From Trachythela sp. YZ-2020 (taxonomy: Eukaryota > Cnidaria > Anthozoa > Malacalcyonacea > Clavulariidae), in assembly GCA_016169945.1 (NCBI GenBank), contig JADLSH010000190.1:4650001-4714000 (forward strand): a DNA stretch of 64,000 nt, given 5' to 3'. The notes beneath the pieces are model-generated. The model saw nothing but the letters and a program-made list of their open reading frames with translations. It made no database searches and was not told the DNA's origin. The translations under genes and the position numbers were made by a program. Positions within the stretch are counted from its first letter, which is position 1; every line of letters starts with the position of its first letter. This document shows positions 52,501 to 58,500 of the stretch, one piece after another.

Positions 52501-55500
52501 CGAAGTATCTTTACCGAAAATCTTGCAGCATCTCGTCTGCGTGAACATGTTCGAAACTTTGTCGAAGCACATTTCTTTCTCATGATTAATCGAAAGTTGC
52601 TTCAAGATAGCTCTTGCAATGAAATCTCCTGGTTCTTTCTCAGATGTGGTACATCCGGGAGGATTATCAATGACACGTACTCGACTTGTCTTTGTTCCAA
52701 CATCGAGAGTCCAAGTTATAAACACATGTTTCATCGCGAGCACTGCCAAGATTTCCTGACCGACATTGTCTGTCCAATTCCAACGCCATTTCTTAATCAT
52801 GAAGTTGCTCATATTGGAGGCGAATTGAACATCAAGTTGTACAATATGAACAACTTTATTTCGACCTAGTTGCTGCAGAAATGACAAATCAGTTTCGTTG
52901 ACGGTTAAAAGACATTTCTTGTTTGAAGCAGGTGTTTTGTACGCGTCCTTTTGACTTGATTGCGACGTCCTCGTTTGATTGCTTGCATTAAGTAGATGTC
53001 TTTCGCGATCCTCTGGCTCTGATGTTACCCATACTATTCCATAAACCCAGAGGACATATAGGGACGATGGTACCATTTTGAGTTTAGAAAAACTGCTTTC
53101 GTTTATGAAAGTAACCGAAAACTTAGAAATTCATATTTATTAGCATGCATATATATAGCCATTGTGTATCGGCGGGTGTTCCCCGTTTGCAATTATTCTG
53201 CAAACATTACAATTTTCTTGGCATTTTTTCTCAGTATTTCAATCTTTTATAAATTAAGACAACTCTAATCTTGCATCGCAATGAAATTGTGACTATATCG
53301 CCGAACGAACGTGACAATGGTCAATGTCAATGTCGAATTTGTTTAGAAACGATATTATATATGCGTATTCAAAAATTAAGCAAAAACTGATTATATAGGT
53401 TTGCAGAATATCATAACTATACATACTTAGCTACGCAATAGTCTGTTTAGACGATAATATCATTATTAACAATTTTCCTCGTTTCTGATTGGCTAAGAAC
53501 ATCGAAATTTTCTCTTAATTCTTTTTACTATGGGTATTTGGGAGAAAATACCACATGTGGTATTTTCTCCCAAATACCCCTAGTAAAAATTTTATTAGTA
53601 TAATTTTATTTTTATAGTATTTTCCTTGTTAATAATGATATTAATACGAAATAGCACTTGTTCTCGAAGTATTAATGAAAAATTGCACTTGTGTTTGGCG
53701 AAATATTCGTAATACCGCTCGTGCTTCGCACTCGCGGTATTACGAATATTTCGCCAAACACGCGTGCAATTTTTCATTAATACTTCTCGAACCGTGCTAT
53801 TTCCTATACTAATTTGCATTTTCGACAAATTTAATAACATAGCCATTTGGGGAATGCATTATACTGACCCAGCAGGGTAAATTTATATACAGCCGATTAC
53901 CATTAATACGGAAGACAGTTTAGCTAGAGTATAGAGGTGTTGCACCATCACGTGACCAAAGTCTAAAATTTTTAACGTGCAACTTATCAAGCTGGTTGTT
54001 AAACATGTTTTGAAAGTCATTATAACAAGTATTCATAACAAATTTCGTGGCATCCACCTGCCATCTAACATGGCGGCCAAAACACAAATGCTCAAGAAAT
54101 GATGTGTTTTATAACAAAATTCTGTATTCTGTGTACTATCATAGTATCATACTATGTATTGCTTTTAAAAGCTAACCTAAGTTTTTCGCGTTAGGTTTGG
54201 GAAAAACGTAGCTTCTAATGGCATTTGAAAATAATGCAGCCGTCAGCAATGCGAATTATTCAAACCTTTTTAACTCGCGAGGGAATAATTGCATCGACTT
54301 GAAATTTGTTATGAATACTTGTTATAATGACATACAAAACATGTTTAACAGCCAGCTTGATAGGTTGCACCAGGGTTGCACGTTAAAGATTTTAAAATTG
54401 AGTCACGTGATGGTGCAACACCTCTATTGTACTAATTCAACAGTACCACGAGTTTAAAAAGGTTAACTAATACGTAATGGCTAATCATTATGACACAATG
54501 TCGATGGATAAATCCATAAATCGATAATACGTTTTAAATTTGATGAGCATTTACGTAGGTTTTTTCCCCAACTTTTTGCAGCTTTTTTAGTTTAAGAATT
54601 GTTTTCCGCGCTCTTGTTATTTTGGCGCAAGAGGCTCAGAGCGCCTTCGCCAAATTTGGTGATTTTAGGGAAAAGTACTGTATAATATAAAATAACTCAT
54701 ACCTCATTAAAGCCATTATGACGCGTTTCTTCGACTTCTTTCTTCAGATTATTAATTTCATTATCTTTATTCATCACGAGTTTGGCGCGTTCCGCCAGAT
54801 CTTTGGCTCTCTGACGAGCAAACGCCTTCTTCAAATTGCCTACTTCTGGATTATTTACTTCGTTCGATTTCTTGTGAAAAGTTAGATAAAATACTATCAA
54901 TGGTATTAAATATATTTGGAAAAGTTAGGGTTAGTGTTAGTTTTAGGTCTAGTATTGTTGTAGGGGTGGCGGTTGGGGGAATAGGGGAATGAGAGGTGGG
55001 GAGCAGAAGATGAATGAAAAACCCACTAAAAACAGTTTAAAAAAACGCTAGAAAGACAGTAAAAACAATTAAAAAGACTGTGAAAAAGACTAAAAGTACT
55101 AAACAACACTAAAAAGACAGTAAAACATCTCCAGATATTTTAAGAATTTTTTTCCCAATCTCCTGATTTTCTTCAGGCAAGTGTAGCAGGTCCAACAGTC
55201 CTTAATATAAACTTAGAATTTACAAGTATATGCAAGAAGAAACAGATTCCGACGAATAGGGTTTTATAGACAAAACGTACAGGACGAGTTTTTGAAACTG
55301 TAAATTTTCGACTTTATTTCAAATTTCAATGCATATATGTTGCTACAAGATTGTCACTCACAACTTGTTAAATTGCAGGACGATAACAAGTTGTAGGAAC
55401 AACCTGTAACAAGTCTGTTAAGTCAACACCTTGTTGCAAGTTATCAGCAAGTCGTTGACAATTTGCATGTCAACAAGTTGGGAACAAGCAGTGTGAACAC

Positions 55501-58500
55501 ATCCTGTGCGTTTTTAAGGCCTGTTAAAAAAAAACAACATTGTTGGTCCAACATCATCAATCATAATTGAATGTTGTTATTCTTAGCCGGCTTCTGTTGG
55601 GTAATGTTAATGTTGGTTGGGATTGATTTTATGATAATTTTGTTTAAAAATTTTTTAATAAAACAACATTGTTGGTCCAACATCATCCAACATTGTTGAA
55701 TGCAACATTGTTGGCCTCGCTTCAACACTATGTTGGGTAATGTTGGCTGATGTTGATCAGATTTGACTTAATTTGTTTAAAATTTCCATCCAACAATGTT
55801 GGACGATGTTGGCCTCGTTTTGAACAGGCCTTTACATGCGTAAACTATTTAAGTCCAGTCCTCAACCATTTCCAATCATCTGTAAGTTGCATATGATTAT
55901 AAAACTTAACATTACGCTGGTGGCTGGTCTCACACTGACATACCTCTAACAGATCTTTTTCCTCCTGTAGTTGTTTTGCTTTCTCTTCCAACTTTCTCGC
56001 AATGGCAACCAACTCTGAATTCCTCATCTTAAGTTTTTTTATCCTCTCTTCAGCGACATTGTCAAAATCTGACTCAGAATTTTGGGATGCTGATAAACCT
56101 TTCATTTTCTGCAAGACAACAATGAAATTTATGATATCTACTAGGTCTTTGGATATTTAGTGTGTACAATTGGGTGGCTTTGACCAATTAAAATATATAT
56201 ATAACAAGTTTATCAAGCCTGAACCATTTACCTTAATTTGAACAGGTTTTCAAATTGGGTCATTCCCAAAGAGATTCAAACTCCCCCCATGAAGGAAATT
56301 TCTTCCTCCTGGGGGAGGGGAAGGGGGAGAGAAATTCACCTCTGATTATAGCAAAATGTACTATTGAACATCCAAAGGTGTAGGGGGGTTAACTTGCAAT
56401 TTCCTCCGTGGGGGGGTGGGTCTTTTCTGGGATGACCAAAAGTCTTGGGACACCTAACATTTTCTGAGAATACTTTTCAAGACATCCTCTTCACCCCCCT
56501 CTCCCTCCCCCCCTCCAAATTCAATGTTGACTGCATGTTTTCAAATTTTCATTGTCCAAAGGACTTTGGCCAGAATTGTTGTCCCAGTCTGTTCATGTTA
56601 TAAACACACAGATTGATGTCACAAGTCAGCATTGAATTGACACAAATCTTTCAATTGGAAGTCTTTATTACGCAGAGTTAACAGAAAGGAAGGCTAGACA
56701 GTTTAGTACTAGTTTACTGCATAATGGGCTGCAATGCCTCCTATTGTGCTATTATACAAGTAGAACCTCCATTTGTTCCTTATACACTTATATACGAACT
56801 GTCCATTATATAGAAGTTGTTTTAATTTACTTGCATATTTACTTGCAGTTCAGTGAGTTCCTGTCTGTTGTTTGGAGGTGTCCAAATGTTATTGTTCGTG
56901 GCATGAAGTTCCACTGATTTATGCACTTGTCTAGTCAAATGAAACCCCTGGCGGTCCCCCCACCCCCGGGCATATGCAGGTTTTAACACAACTTTGTGGG
57001 AGAAATACAGAGTTTTAACAAACGTTGCCATCATGCTATCCGGGGTTCTAACACTGACACAAAGGCCGGAATAAAATGCTGGGGATTTACCATTGTAGAT
57101 CCTTCAATTTAATGAACTACACGTGTTCGCCTGACCTTTTTCTATGACAGCTCCCTGTAACTGCACATTTCTATATACAAAATGTCTGATCAGAAGACTA
57201 GATGAAAAGCTAGACTTTGGAAAGCTAGGTGTTTGGTCTGGCCAGCCGGGTAATTTAACGAATGGACAACATTTTTAGGCCGGGATTTTAACACTCCAGA
57301 AATGTTAAAATCCCTGCATACTCCTGGGGTTCAATTGACTATATATAGTGCATTACTCTGTACATTACCAAACATTATTTTATTCATCAGGGGAATGCAA
57401 TCTCATTTTCATGAACAGTTCATTTAACTTGCATTCAATATTGCTTGACTTTTCAATAGCGTACTATACGTTACGTCATGCTAGCTTATTTCAATATATT
57501 ACAATTGAAAATAATATATCCCATTACCCATCAATGTCCAGCACTCTTCCCTTGACAAGTACTATTGTCTGGTGATATATATTATAGGTGAGTAAAATAA
57601 CAATTAAAGTACAGTGCATTGCATCATTAATGTGTTAAGCAGGATGTCTTCATTGGTATTAAACTGAAAGTATATGCACAAGTCTCTATTGAACTGGAAA
57701 AATCTTTGAAATTGGCACATTTTTTTATTGATAACATGGGCATGCAGATGATCTGGTTTATTGAAGCCCAGTTATTATTATTATCTGTCTAGCATGACTG
57801 CATTTAGACCGGCCAAAATAACAATTAAAGGGGGTACATTGCAGCTTAACCCATTAACTGGCAGTACCCTACTACTGATGAGTAAAATTGTCTGGCGTTA
57901 GACAGAGTAAAATACTCTGGCATACGTTAGACAGAGTAAAATACTCTGACAATAAACAGAGTAAAATACTAAAATAGAGTGCATCTGCATGGGCACATTG
58001 CCAGTAGGGCTGGGCAAACTCCGGTTTTTCACCTCCGGCTCCGGCCAAAAAAAGTCCGGCTCCGGGGGAAAAAAGTCCGGCTCCGGGGGAAAAAACTCCG
58101 GCTCCAGCAGAAAATTTCCAGCTCCGGCAAATTCGAAATTTAATGGCAATTTCCAATTTCAAAGTGGAAACACTATCTTTGTTTTTTATTTTAACGGTTA
58201 TAACGCCATGTTACGCGTCACGAATATTTCTCTTTGATCTTGACCCTAATCCAGACCCAATCCCTAACCCTATTGTGTGCGTAACATGGACTTAGAACCA
58301 TTTTAACACTTATGACTGTCAATGACTGTCGTCATAGCTGTCGTCTGCATGGCGCGAGAGCGCGTTCTAATTTATGAATTTATCAGATGCTACGATGCTA
58401 CGTTTGCAATTGTCAACAATTTTAATTATAAAAAGTTTTAACCACATTGACTTTGCATTTGTGAGTTTAAGCGACTGCTTCTTGTCTTGTGCAACCAATA

